From the NCBI GenBank assembly GCA_023230585.1, contig JALNXB010000003.1, positions 25,597 through 89,596 of the forward strand: a DNA stretch of 64,000 nucleotides, given 5' to 3'. Shown here piece by piece: positions 46,176-55,342 of this stretch (position 1 is the stretch's first letter; each line of letters starts with the position of its first letter). This DNA is from a bacterium (GTDB lineage: Bacteria > Ratteibacteria > UBA8468 > B48-G9 > JAFGKM01). The notes under the pieces are model-generated. The model was not told where the DNA came from, did no database searches, and saw only the letters and a program-made list of their open reading frames with translations. The position numbers and the translations under genes were made by a program.

Positions 46176-46733
46176 CTATTTTTCTTCTAAATTTATTAGC
46201 CATTCTCCGGTAATTTTAAGTATATCCAATTTCATACTTAGGTTCTGCCGACGAACCGCAACCATATCCAGAACATTAAACCCGCATAGATACAACACCT
46301 TCTCCAAACTAAAAGTGCATGCAGCAGAACCGCCTCCTCCACCACCAGCAACACAGATACCAATAGTCGGTTTATTGGTTATTCCCTCTTTACCTTTATC
46401 GTTCATTGTTGTACGTCTAAGCCGGTCGAGAAAAGACTTTAAACTTTCACTTAGGTCGCTAAAATACACAGGTGTAGCAAAAACAACTATATCAGATTTC
46501 TTGATTTTATCAACCAATAAAGCAAAATCATCATCTATTATACATCTTCCCTCTGAACGACAAATACCCCAACCATTATCATTACATTGTCTACATCTTT
46601 CAATCTTTTGTTTTGGTAGAAACACTTCTTCTGTTTGGTCTGTTTTAGTTTTTACGCCTTTTAGTAAAGCTTGAACTGCTCTGGCTGTCTGACCTTCTGG
46701 ATTACGGCTACCAAGAATTGTTAAGACCTTCAT
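46176..46733 (-). CDS. Flavodoxin-fold NAD(P)H reductase, iron-sulfur flavoprotein type
   Basis: A 185-residue flavodoxin-like protein. It starts MKVLTILGSRNPEGQTARAV, the FMN phosphate loop of this family, then has a compact cysteine set CRQCNDNGWGICRSEGRC that could bind an iron-sulfur cluster, followed by VVFATPVYFSDLSESLKSFL and DRLRRTT, the usual FMN-contact segment. The C-terminal half has an unusual run GICVAGGGGGGSAAC. Related proteins are iron-sulfur flavoproteins or NADPH-dependent FMN reductases in anaerobes. It is transcribed away from lexA. Confidence 0.82.
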   Translation of the reverse strand: MKVLTILGSRNPEGQTARAVQALLKGVKTKTDQTEEVFLPKQKIERCRQCNDNGWGICRSEGRCIIDDDFALLVDKIKKSDIVVFATPVYFSDLSESLKSFLDRLRRTTMNDKGKEGITNKPTIGICVAGGGGGGSAACTFSLEKVLYLCGFNVLDMVAVRRQNLSMKLDILKITGEWLINLEEK

Positions 46734-46866
46734 ATCTCCCCCCTATTGTAGATTAAGTTTTTTGCTGTATATTACAACTATATATAACATATTTTATTAC
46801 CTCTACATAAAAAGTCAAAATATTACTACACCTCTTATGTAAATTCTTGCTAAGTATGTTCCACTC

Positions 46867-46895
46867 TTGACAACCACACAATTGTGTGGTATGTT
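46867..46895 (+). promoter_or_regulatory. lexA promoter with palindromic operator
   Basis: A perfect -35 TTGACA (46867-46872) is followed after 17 bases by TATGTT (46890-46895). The spacer is filled by the perfect 18-base palindrome ACCACACAATTGTGTGGT (46873-46890). A repressor bound there would block RNA polymerase, so this is a good candidate for a lineage-specific LexA box controlling lexA and dinB. The predicted leader before the lexA ATG is about 170 bases. Confidence 0.6.
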
Positions 46896-46969
46896 TAATA
46901 GTGTTGATACCAAAAATTGTTAAATTATGTCAAAGATGGGTGGCAAATAAAAGCAAAAACAAAGACCAA

Positions 46970-47045
46970 AAGCCCCCCTCACCTTACACCCTCTCTTCCC
47001 TCGGGGGTTCTCGGGACAAGACCCAAGGGTAGAGAAGAGTATGGG
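46970..47045. repeat. Intergenic repeat module E (lexA leader)
   Basis: Within the presumed lexA leader lie CCCCCCTCACC-type and TCCCTCGGGGGTTCTCGGGA modules, the same CTCGGG family seen at 28265-28290, 55128-55150 and 56488-56515. It carries no ORF. Whether it forms part of the mRNA leader or arrived as a dispersed repeat is open. Confidence 0.55.
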
Positions 47046-47071
47046 AGATTTGCTCCCACAAAAGGAGATAT

Positions 47072-47674
47072 ATGAGTTTAACAGAGAAACAACAAAAGAT
47101 ACTTGATTACATTAAAAAACAGATTCAAGAGAACGGCTACCCGCCCACAATACGAGAGATAGGTGAAAAATTCTCTTTATCTTCAACAGGTAGCGTTAGG
47201 GACCATTTAAAAGTTCTTAGTGACAAAAAATATATAGAACGTCTTCCTGGAATCTCACGAGGTATTCGGTTACAGGATAAACCTTTACAATCTTCTTCTA
47301 CTTCTATCCCCGTTGTAGGAAGGATTACTGCTGGCAAACCAGAACTTGCCATAGAAGATATTGAGGGCACAATATGCATAGATAAAAAACTTGTTGATAA
47401 AGGTACAACTTTTGCTTTAAAGGTTAAGGGAGATAGTATGATTGACGCAGGTATACAAGAAGGTGACTATGTAATTGTTAAACCTCAAAATGTATGTGAG
47501 CAGGGTGAAATTATTATTGCTTTGATTGAAGGTGAAGCCACAGTAAAAAGGTTCAAACGTAAAGGTAACAACCTTTTTTTACAACCAGCCAACCCTTCTT
47601 ATGAACCAATAAAAATTGATGAAAGGGTCAAAATTATAGGTAAAGTAGTCGGTCTTATAAGGTATTACAACTAA
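47072..47674 (+). CDS. lexA: SOS repressor LexA
   Basis: A 200-residue LexA. The N-terminal winged helix begins MSLTEKQQKILDYIKKQIQE with the recognition region FSLSSTGSVRDHLKVL (residues 35-49). The self-cleavage site is A87-G88 in VGRITAGKPEL. The catalytic Ser122 lies in KGDSMIDAGI and Lys159 in GEATVKRF. All functional parts are intact, so RecA-stimulated autocleavage is expected. It heads a three-gene cassette with a small protein and dinB. AAAAGGAG precedes the ATG. The recognition helix may match the palindrome in its own promoter. Confidence 0.97.
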   Translation: MSLTEKQQKILDYIKKQIQENGYPPTIREIGEKFSLSSTGSVRDHLKVLSDKKYIERLPGISRGIRLQDKPLQSSSTSIPVVGRITAGKPELAIEDIEGTICIDKKLVDKGTTFALKVKGDSMIDAGIQEGDYVIVKPQNVCEQGEIIIALIEGEATVKRFKRKGNNLFLQPANPSYEPIKIDERVKIIGKVVGLIRYYN

Positions 47675-47689
47675 AAGGATAACCATAAA

Positions 47690-47938
47690 ATGATGGAAGA
47701 AATTATGGAAGAAATAGAGATAGAGGCACACTTTAGTAGCAACAAAATTAAACCAAAATGGTTCCTATGGAACAATAGAAAATATTATATAGATAAAGTA
47801 AACTATATCTGGCACAATAAAGACGGAGAAGAGGTTATCTACTATTTTTCAGTAGTTGTTGGTGCTAATCTTTATGAACTCTCTTTTTATACAAAAAAAC
47901 TCAAATGGCTCTTAAGCAAGGTTTATATTGAGGGATAA
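47690..47938 (+). CDS. Small protein in SOS cassette
   Basis: An 82-residue protein, 15 bases after lexA and 1 base before dinB, so it is part of the SOS operon. After an acidic N-terminus (EEIMEEIEIEAHF) it is beta-rich with several aromatic residues: KPKWFLWNNRKYYIDKVNYI, YYFSVVVGANLYELSFYTK and WLLSKVYI. The pattern resembles small DUF6504-type proteins found with Y-family polymerase genes, but this match is from memory of the pattern. The start could be any of three nearby ATGs. A polymerase partner is plausible. Confidence 0.65.
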   Translation: MMEEIMEEIEIEAHFSSNKIKPKWFLWNNRKYYIDKVNYIWHNKDGEEVIYYFSVVVGANLYELSFYTKKLKWLLSKVYIEG

Positions 47939-47939
47939 A

Positions 47940-49163
47940 ATGGAACGGACTATTTTGCATATTGATATGGACGCTTACTTTGCTTCGGTTGAAGAGAAAA
48001 GCAACCCTTTTTTGAAAGGTAAACCTATAATAGTATCTGGTAACCCAGAAGCAAGGACTACTGTTTCCACAGCAAACTATATAGCAAGAGAGTATGGAAT
48101 AAAAGCAGGGATGCCTTTAAGAGAAGCGTTAAGATTGTGCCCTAAGGCAGAGGTAGTGGTGGGTAATTCAGTTAAATATTTGAGCACAACTTCCAAACTC
48201 CTTAATATACTAAAAGATTTTACTCCTTATCTGGAAAGTTACTCCATAGATGAAGCGTTTTTGGATATAACCGGAACAAAAGAACTTTTTGGTGGTGCAG
48301 TGGAAACTGGTGTAAAAATCAAAAGCAGAATAAAAGAAGAGTTGGACTTGACTTGTTCTGTAGGTATAGCGCCCAATAAATTGCTGGCAAAACTTGCAAG
48401 TAACACAGTAAAACCTGACGGGCTTACCTGCATAAAAAAAGAAGATGTATCTGGTCTATTAAAAAATCTACCTATAGAAAAATTATGGGGTATTGGAGAA
48501 AATTTGACCTTCAAGTTAAACTGTCTTGGCATAAAAACCTGTAAAGAACTGGCTGATTATTCTATGAAAAAACTGGTTTCCAAATTTGGGGTCCAAGGGT
48601 ATATTTTGCATTGTATGGGTAAAGGAGAATATTCTTCTAAAGTTAAACCTTTTTCTCAAGAAGAAGAATATAAATCTATGGGACATTCTTATACATTGTT
48701 CAGAGATACTTCAAATATTCTTATGGTAGAATCTACCCTTTACAGGTTATGTGAGCAGGTTGGAAGAAGGTTAAGGAAAGACAAGTACCAAGGCAGAACA
48801 GTAACCTTGATTTTAAGGTTTCACGATTTTAATACATTGGTTAAACAACAAACCTTAAAGAACCACATTAACGATAGTCGTATTATTTACAGAACAGCTA
48901 CCTCAATTATGAGAACAATAAAAATAGATAAACCTGTGAGATTGATAGGGGTAAGTGTGTCTAACCTAATAAGAAAGCAAAGCCAGATTTCAATCTTTGA
49001 AGAAGAAAAAAAGAGAGAAGAACTATTGTTTGCACTTGATAAAATCAACGATAAGTTTGGTGAGTTTACTGTTTCTCCAGGAGCTGTTTTAATGGAAAAA
49101 ACTCTTAACAAAAAATATTCAATTAACCGCAGGTCTATTTTAAAGGACGATATAAAAAAATAG
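47940..49163 (+). CDS. dinB: DNA polymerase IV (Y-family)
   Basis: A 407-residue translesion polymerase. It starts MERTILHIDMDAYFASVEEK with the first catalytic Asp and the family DMDAYFASVE, then VSTANYIAREYGIKAGMP, SYSIDEAFLDITGT (second Asp-Glu pair), SVGIAPNKLLAKLAS, and the helix-hairpin-helix LWGIGENLTFKLNCLGIKT. The little-finger domain follows and the C-terminus lacks an obvious QLxLF clamp motif, though QISIFEEEKK near residue 350 is a plausible one. The ATG at 47940 has GAGGG upstream and lies just after the small gene. It should be SOS-induced with lexA. Confidence 0.95.
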   Translation: MERTILHIDMDAYFASVEEKSNPFLKGKPIIVSGNPEARTTVSTANYIAREYGIKAGMPLREALRLCPKAEVVVGNSVKYLSTTSKLLNILKDFTPYLESYSIDEAFLDITGTKELFGGAVETGVKIKSRIKEELDLTCSVGIAPNKLLAKLASNTVKPDGLTCIKKEDVSGLLKNLPIEKLWGIGENLTFKLNCLGIKTCKELADYSMKKLVSKFGVQGYILHCMGKGEYSSKVKPFSQEEEYKSMGHSYTLFRDTSNILMVESTLYRLCEQVGRRLRKDKYQGRTVTLILRFHDFNTLVKQQTLKNHINDSRIIYRTATSIMRTIKIDKPVRLIGVSVSNLIRKQSQISIFEEEKKREELLFALDKINDKFGEFTVSPGAVLMEKTLNKKYSINRRSILKDDIKK

Positions 49164-49302
49164 GCACGTCAGGTTTCTCTTGCTTTATGAAAAATTGTTA
49201 TATACCTTTACTCAGTACCTAAACTAAAAATATGTAAACATTTTTATTAGGCTGCTATTTCTTTAAAACAGTCTTTTTTTGCCCAATAGAAAATAGGTTA
49301 TC

Positions 49303-50913
49303 TTATTTAAATTTTCTTAAAATTGTCCCACAACCTCCAACTACAAAAAAATGGTCGTTACCATAAGAAACACCGTTAAGAGTAACCCTTGTTCCTGACT
49401 CTTTTGGTAACCAATTTGTTCCGTCAGAAGATACAATAGTTGTACCGTATTCCCCCGCTATAACAAAAACATTGTTTCCGTAGGATATGGTCCGAAAAAC
49501 CCTTTCTGTTCCTGATTCTTGTGGTAGCCAAACGATTCCGTTTTCGGAAGTTAATATTGTGCCTGCCCTGCCTACTGCAACAAATTTGCCATTACCATAA
49601 GCAATTCCAAATAGGGTTACTTTAATTCCTTCTTTTTGTTCTACCCAATTTATTCCGTCGGAAGAGACCACAGTTGTACCAGCAGAGGCAGCAATAAAAA
49701 CATTATTGCCGTAACAAATACTAAAAATCCATCTTGAAATTTCTGATTTTCTTCTTGTCCAATTTACTCCATCAGGAGAAGTGAAAATTGTGCCAAGTTC
49801 CCCTGCTGCAACAAATATGTTATTTCCATACGTAATACAGGTAAACAGATCATTTGTATTTAAGTTCTGCTTTGCCCAAGTTGTTCCATCTACAGAGGTA
49901 AGTACTGTACCTAACTCCCCTACCGCAACAAACATATTGCTACCATAAACAACACCGTTAAGAGATTTTTGTGTCCCTGAATATATCTCTTTCCAGCCAT
50001 TCTCTGTGGAGGATAGTATTGTACCGTATTTTCCAACTGCTATAAATCTGTTTTTACCATAGGCAATACCATTAAGCCCGTTTCTACTTCCAGAATGTCG
50101 TTCTGTCCATTTTCTGCCTGTAGCAGAGCTTAAAATTATACCTCCCTCCCCTATTGCAATAAACATTCCATTACCATAAGCAATTCCACAAAGTTTGTCC
50201 GTTGTATTTGAATGGTGTTTTGTCCATCTTGTTCCATTATAAGAATTCAAGATTACACCATTCCCACCAACTGCAGCAAATACGTTCTTTCCACGAACAA
50301 TTCCACTAAGCCAAACATTTGTCTTTGAATTCTGCTCTCTCCAAATTATCCCATCGGTTGATACTAAAATTGTTCCAGCAAAACCTGTAATAATAAAAAC
50401 ATTGTTTCCATAATCTATACCATCAAGAGGTTTTGTTGTCTTTGAATCTGCTTGTCTCCAGTTTATACCGTTAAGAGAAGTAAGTATTGTACCAGTCTCT
50501 CCTACTGCTATAAACATACCATTTCCGTATGTAATACCGCTTAGCCATTTTGTTGTATTTGAACCTATTTCTCTCCAACTTACCCCATCAGGAGAGGTAA
50601 GTATTGTTCCTGCCCTACCTACTGCAACAAAGATTCCGTTACCATATACAACACCACTTAGCCATTTTGTTGTCTTCGAGTCTGTTTGTCTCCAGTTTAT
50701 TCCATTAGGAGAAGTAAGTATTGTACCGTTAGTTCCAACTACAACAAATATATTATTTCCCCACGAAATATCATTAAGTTGGTTTGAGGTAGGCAATGGG
50801 TTTTCAAAATGGTAGTTTGTAGAATTTGTAGAAAAAGCTAAAGAAACATAAGAACCAATAAAAAAGAAGAGCAATATCTTTACAACCAAATAGGTTCTTC
50901 TTTTATTTCTCAT
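49303..50913 (-). CDS. Secreted Ycf48-like repeat (beta-propeller) protein
   Basis: A 536-residue protein with an N-terminal signal peptide (about residues 1-29) and roughly a dozen repeats of about 40 residues. Each has the pattern YGNNVFVAVGxxGTIL-TS-DG-xW followed by a linker such as SNTTKWLSGI. This is the Ycf48/BNR-type beta-propeller repeat. Adjacent repeats are strikingly similar, even at DNA level, implying recent tandem expansion. It should be exported, where such propellers bind proteins or glycans. It directly follows the beta-helix/PKD gene. Confidence 0.85.
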   Translation of the reverse strand: MRNKRRTYLVVKILLFFFIGSYVSLAFSTNSTNYHFENPLPTSNQLNDISWGNNIFVVVGTNGTILTSPNGINWRQTDSKTTKWLSGVVYGNGIFVAVGRAGTILTSPDGVSWREIGSNTTKWLSGITYGNGMFIAVGETGTILTSLNGINWRQADSKTTKPLDGIDYGNNVFIITGFAGTILVSTDGIIWREQNSKTNVWLSGIVRGKNVFAAVGGNGVILNSYNGTRWTKHHSNTTDKLCGIAYGNGMFIAIGEGGIILSSATGRKWTERHSGSRNGLNGIAYGKNRFIAVGKYGTILSSTENGWKEIYSGTQKSLNGVVYGSNMFVAVGELGTVLTSVDGTTWAKQNLNTNDLFTCITYGNNIFVAAGELGTIFTSPDGVNWTRRKSEISRWIFSICYGNNVFIAASAGTTVVSSDGINWVEQKEGIKVTLFGIAYGNGKFVAVGRAGTILTSENGIVWLPQESGTERVFRTISYGNNVFVIAGEYGTTIVSSDGTNWLPKESGTRVTLNGVSYGNDHFFVVGGCGTILRKFK

Positions 50914-50931
50914 TTTAGTTTGTCTCCCTTT

Positions 50932-53352
50932 TTATTTACCGATATAAATTTCATCAAGCCAGTATTCATCACCTTCTAGCACGCCAGTACCTCTACCACC
51001 TTCTCTCCCACCGCTAAAACTTAAACTTTGGAGAGTGTTCACTTCAGGGTATTCTTTTTGGATAAGACGCACATCAAGTTCTATCTCATGCCATTCTCCG
51101 TCTGCTATCAATTCTTTCTCAAATTCCTCACGAACAGAAACCAAAGGCCTTGCTTTTTTTCTATCAGGCACCTTTGGTGCAACCCTTGCCAGAAACAGAC
51201 TTCTACTATAAGTATCTAACCCTTTTTTCAAATGTTCTTCCTTTCTTTGCCCTGAACTAAATCCAGATGCAACTATTGAAATAACAGTTCCTGGCTTAAT
51301 TTTATATTTAATACGTACTGTTGGATATTTGTTTATATCCCACTCTCGTGGTGCAATATTTGCGCTTAACATAGAACCGTCACGCGGTGCAAAAATATGC
51401 ATAATACCTTTACCCGTTTCTTTGTCCAATAGATGCTCATATTTTGTTGGCATAGGGCGATAAAATCTCCAATATATCCACCAATCTTTATCGTCTGTAT
51501 CAAAAGTGGTCTTTATCAGAATGTCTTCATCCTTTGGAGGAGATTTAACATCAATATATCCCACACCTACACAACTGTTTCCCGTAGAGTCGGTTACTCT
51601 AAGGCGAACACCGTAATCTTTCTCCTCAGAAAACTTGTGGGTGAGGGTCGCACTTGTCGATTGTGTGCTGTCTCCCAATATCCACCTGTATTGGAAAGGA
51701 GGAACCATCCCATTTATAACGGTTTTAAACTCAACAGGTTCCCCTGGCTTAACAACGCCTTTATTTGGTATTATCTGAACACTTGCTCTGGGGTTCTTTC
51801 CATATTCAAAGGCACCTATATCAAGACGCTTTCCAACCCAAGCCAAACTAACAGGTTCGCCTTTTTTCCACTGGGTAGATTTATCCAGATGAAGCACTTT
51901 CTTTTCATAGTCCACCATTATAACACGAGCCTGGTTTTTGAAATTACCCACAGCTATAAGGTCTCCCCTTTCGCCTTCTATACCATATCCATCATAAAAA
52001 TAATATGGGTCTTCAACAGGTAAAAGATTCCCTTTCCCTGCAGAACTTGTGTTTGTCAATGAAGCGCCTGCATCAATTAAAGGACTTTTAGAACTTAACG
52101 TATAATTAAAATTTTCTATTGACGCAAACATTGGCAATTTTTCTATATTATCTTTAAAAACCTCTCCGTGCTCTTCAACCCATTCGTCTTTTCTGGCTTC
52201 TGGTAAACTCATAACCTCAGCATCCTGCGGATGACCTGTTCGCCCCCACAAAATTGCCGTGTTAGGGTTAACGCCTGAAAAAACATTATTTATTACTTGC
52301 ACCTTTTCGGAAGTTCCTCCGGTTAAATGTAAATGGGTTTGACTACCATACGGATTGTTTTCATAAAAGACATTATTTTTAAAAATTAGGTCAGATATTT
52401 TCTCGCTTATACTGCCAACCCCAATCCAGCCAAGGTTACTATGAAAAACATTATTATAGATACGGGTGTTACGAGTGTAATGCCATTCTCTATGGGGAAA
52501 CATAGCTATTACATTTCCGCCGTAATTTTTGAACACTCTGTTGAATCGAAAAATGTTTTTATCTCCCAGAAGTTTCATTTCACCGTCTCCAGACCTTCCT
52601 CCTGTAAATGCATTGGTGAAAATATTGTCTTCTATCAGCACCTGAGGGTGTCCAAAATTTTCAAAATTCCTACACCAGCCGGCATGAAAAACATTCCCCC
52701 TTACAACTATTCTATTATTTCCTTTCGGACCTTCAGGTAAATGGATTGCCAATAGAGTATGAAGACCACGCGAAAAAGCGTTACCTTCAATTAACACCTG
52801 AGTAGAAGAATGTAGATGACAAAGGTCTCCACCTCTTTCACCTCCAACAAAATCGTTATCAAGCAACTTTATCTGATTGCTTTCATTAATTCTAAACGAG
52901 CCCGAGTATCCACCACCCGTAAATTCGCAGTTTTCAAAAGTTATATTATTAGATTTTCTTATGTCTGTCCAACCAGGAACAGCAGATTCAACACGCATAT
53001 CTTTAATCTGAATAAAAGATGCTCCTGTTATTGTTATGGTTTTACCTCCAGGAGATTTAACCAATCTTGCCTGCCTTGGAACAGTAGAACAAAAAATGAT
53101 AGGAGCTTCCGGAGTGCCACTGTTTACAAGTTGAAGTTTTCCTGCATAGTCCCCTGGTAGAAAAAAGATAGTATCTCCAGCTTTCCCCATTTTTCCCGCA
53201 TATTCTGGTGTTTTCCAGGGCGATTCTTTAGTACCCTTGTTTTTATCGTCCCCTTGCGGAGAAACAAAATATTCGTTTGAAAAACAGGCAATAGTGTTAT
53301 TCAAAAATAAGAAACCTACCAGTAATAAACAAGCATATAATTTTTTAAACAT
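50932..53352 (-). CDS. Secreted parallel beta-helix protein with PKD domain
   Basis: An 806-residue secreted protein. The signal peptide is MFKKLYACLLLVGFLFLNNT followed by a short run before ACFSNEYFV. The usual opening YFVSPQGDDKNKGTKESPWK starts a right-handed beta-helix of about residues 25-440, with repeated N-N-V-F turns as in polysaccharide lyases and pectinases. A PKD-like domain follows near 540-620 (VKPGEPVEFKTVIN to YGVRLRVTD). The C-terminus (about 630-806) is a beta-sandwich ending in SFSGGREGGRG and LDEIYIG. I use the ATG at 53352 with AAAGGAG upstream. A glycan-binding or lyase role is likely; catalytic residues cannot be assigned. Confidence 0.85.
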   Translation of the reverse strand: MFKKLYACLLLVGFLFLNNTIACFSNEYFVSPQGDDKNKGTKESPWKTPEYAGKMGKAGDTIFFLPGDYAGKLQLVNSGTPEAPIIFCSTVPRQARLVKSPGGKTITITGASFIQIKDMRVESAVPGWTDIRKSNNITFENCEFTGGGYSGSFRINESNQIKLLDNDFVGGERGGDLCHLHSSTQVLIEGNAFSRGLHTLLAIHLPEGPKGNNRIVVRGNVFHAGWCRNFENFGHPQVLIEDNIFTNAFTGGRSGDGEMKLLGDKNIFRFNRVFKNYGGNVIAMFPHREWHYTRNTRIYNNVFHSNLGWIGVGSISEKISDLIFKNNVFYENNPYGSQTHLHLTGGTSEKVQVINNVFSGVNPNTAILWGRTGHPQDAEVMSLPEARKDEWVEEHGEVFKDNIEKLPMFASIENFNYTLSSKSPLIDAGASLTNTSSAGKGNLLPVEDPYYFYDGYGIEGERGDLIAVGNFKNQARVIMVDYEKKVLHLDKSTQWKKGEPVSLAWVGKRLDIGAFEYGKNPRASVQIIPNKGVVKPGEPVEFKTVINGMVPPFQYRWILGDSTQSTSATLTHKFSEEKDYGVRLRVTDSTGNSCVGVGYIDVKSPPKDEDILIKTTFDTDDKDWWIYWRFYRPMPTKYEHLLDKETGKGIMHIFAPRDGSMLSANIAPREWDINKYPTVRIKYKIKPGTVISIVASGFSSGQRKEEHLKKGLDTYSRSLFLARVAPKVPDRKKARPLVSVREEFEKELIADGEWHEIELDVRLIQKEYPEVNTLQSLSFSGGREGGRGTGVLEGDEYWLDEIYIGK

Positions 53353-53540
53353 AACAACTCCTTTTGTTTGTATTTTATACTGTATATATTCAGTCAACCT
53401 GGTTCATTCAACTCAATTTACAATATACGTTTTCTTATTTTATTTACACTATAGTTTTATTAGGGAAGTATTAAGATAGAAGTTATCTTAACTTAACACA
53501 TTGCAGAAAAAAAGAAAGACTCAGCACTCTTCTATTTTAA

Positions 53541-54269
53541 TTACCATGTCAGTTGGTCAAACGTTCTATCTCCTTTTTTTATCCACCAGAAACCCCTCAA
53601 AGAATGCCTTGCTGTTGCCGCATTAAACCTTGACGGACTTGCAGATTCCACGTGCCCATCAAGAAAAAGAAGGTTCATAAATCCTTGGTGCCTAAAATCT
53701 GCTGTCCCTGTAGCACTTGGTCCTACATCCTTTGTTCCAAAACCAATAGACATCCACTGATGAAGATACTCTTTTCCACCTGCATCCGCATCTGCATGTC
53801 CTCTACCAGCAACAGTTATGGAATCACCCATTATCCAAAAATCCTCTGGATGGTCAATACCAACTATATGGAGCCACCCACCATTTGAAGAGTACCTTAT
53901 ATTTGAAATATCTTCGTGTCTTCTCCCGTAAATAGTATTAGGTTTGGAAGGGTCTGGCGTATATGGAAGAGCAGAAGGACAACATATTATTTCTGGGGAT
54001 ATATATGAATCCAGTTTTCCGTAAGTACCATAATGTGAATATGATGGCCAAGCTGTTTGTATCCGTAAATTTACCAATCCTTCCCAGTCTTCCGCATATA
54101 ACTTTAAACCTAACCCTATCTGTTTCAAGTTATTTATACAAACTGCAGATTTAGCCCGTGCCCTTGCTTTTGAAAGTGCAGGTAAAAGCATTGCAGCAAG
54201 TATTGCAATAATTGCTATTACTACAAGCAATTCTATTAGTGTAAAACCTGTTTTTTTATGTTTTTGCAT
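53541..54269 (-). CDS. Prepilin-like protein (DUF1559/H-x9-DG type), copy 1
   Basis: A 242-residue type II pseudopilin-like protein. The N-terminus [20 protein letters not shown] contains the prepilin peptidase site between G8 and F9 and Glu at +5, followed by a hydrophobic helix with [20 protein letters not shown]. The C-terminal domain has [14 protein letters not shown], the H-x9-DG signature common in Planctomycetes/Lentisphaerae prepilins. It is separated from a second copy by about 60 bases. It may form part of a secretion or surface-display apparatus for the neighbouring secreted proteins. No pilus assembly genes are in the window. Confidence 0.9.
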   Translation of the reverse strand: MQKHKKTGFTLIELLVVIAIIAILAAMLLPALSKARARAKSAVCINNLKQIGLGLKLYAEDWEGLVNLRIQTAWPSYSHYGTYGKLDSYISPEIICCPSALPYTPDPSKPNTIYGRRHEDISNIRYSSNGGWLHIVGIDHPEDFWIMGDSITVAGRGHADADAGGKEYLHQWMSIGFGTKDVGPSATGTADFRHQGFMNLLFLDGHVESASPSRFNAATARHSLRGFWWIKKGDRTFDQLTW

Positions 54270-54328
54270 TTATTTCCACACCTCCTTAGCCAATTTTATT
54301 CTTATGCTAATATTTTTTTCATATCTGA

Positions 54329-55099
54329 TTAATATGAGTAATCTGTTGTGTTAAGATTTAGGTCCCTCAAAGTATACGGTCTTTGAGAAGGAACACCGCA
54401 ATTAGGAAATTTCTCTTTAGGCAATATCCCTACAATGTAATTACCTATTTTTGCAGGTCTTCTTGCAGCGACCCATTGAGCATTCCCTCCAACATATAGC
54501 ACATTCACTCCGTCTTCACCGTGGTTAAATTTTTTCCAGCAAGCCCACGTATAACTTTCTATATTACTACCCCATTCAAAATAATAATCGGCAGTATTGG
54601 AATATCCTTTCTTACTATCAGCCATAATAGCAGTTTCTGGATGAGTTTGGAGGTTCAATCCGTAGGCGTACGCATAAGAACACGTACCACTTGGCATTAC
54701 TCCTGCAACAACAGCACCATGTGGAATCAATTCCCCTGTTGGAGAAGGCTTATCTAAAGTACTTGGGCAGGTGAAAAGTTTGTAATTTGTCACATACGCA
54801 GAAGTATCACGAATATCATTTGAAGGGTCAGTTTCTCCGGTTAGCAATGCAAGAGACCTATTTGTTTGAGATCGTATGTCTTGCCCTTCTCTGGGTTCAA
54901 GAATAGGGAACCATCCATCCCAATCTTGTGCATATATATGAAGTATCAACCCAAGTTGTTTAAGATTGTTCAAACAAGTAGCTCTATTGGCGTTTTCTCT
55001 TGCTTTTGAAAGTGCGGGTAAGAGCATTGCAGCAAGTATTGCAATAATTGCTATTACTACAAGTAGTTCTATTAAAGTAAAACCGTTATTCTTTTTCAT
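54329..55099 (-). CDS. Prepilin-like protein (DUF1559 type), copy 2
   Basis: A 256-residue prepilin-like protein, paralogous to the preceding one in the N-terminal 55 residues ([20 protein letters not shown]), whose DNA is also almost identical there. After cleavage the helix continues [20 protein letters not shown]. The C-terminal domain is different: it has [20 protein letters not shown], a modified H-DG motif in which Asp is Gly. The ATG at 55099 with AGGAGG eight bases upstream is preferred over the GTG three codons before. It precedes copy 1 in the same direction. Confidence 0.9.
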   Translation of the reverse strand: MKKNNGFTLIELLVVIAIIAILAAMLLPALSKARENANRATCLNNLKQLGLILHIYAQDWDGWFPILEPREGQDIRSQTNRSLALLTGETDPSNDIRDTSAYVTNYKLFTCPSTLDKPSPTGELIPHGAVVAGVMPSGTCSYAYAYGLNLQTHPETAIMADSKKGYSNTADYYFEWGSNIESYTWACWKKFNHGEDGVNVLYVGGNAQWVAARRPAKIGNYIVGILPKEKFPNCGVPSQRPYTLRDLNLNTTDYSY

Positions 55100-55117
55100 T
55101 CTTCTCACCTCCTTTCT

Positions 55118-55200
55118 CCCATTTATCCCGAGTACCCCCGAGGGGCTTATCCCGACAGTTTTTCTGAGGAGTTTTTTTAGGGTGGGATTAGGTTTTATAT
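55118..55200. repeat. Intergenic repeat module F
   Basis: ATTTATCCCGAGTACCCCCG and AGGGGCTTATCCCGACAG belong to the CCGAGTACCCCCGAGGG module also present at 56488-56515 and, inverted, at 28265-28285. The rest of the short gap upstream of the prepilin gene contains nothing else that I recognise. Confidence 0.55.
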
Positions 55201-55342
55201 TCTTCCCTATTCTACTCCTCCCTACTTGATTTTGTCAAGTATTTTCAAGTTCTTAATATAAGATGGTTTTATATGAAGAGTAAAAGGTAATGATGATAAA
55301 AAAATTATAGGTAAGATGCGAAATATCTTAACACTTATAAAA

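Noticed and set aside
46129..46674. Plus-strand ORF of 181 residues opposite the flavoprotein
   Set aside because: It is antisense to a well-supported flavodoxin-fold gene and begins in repeat sequence.
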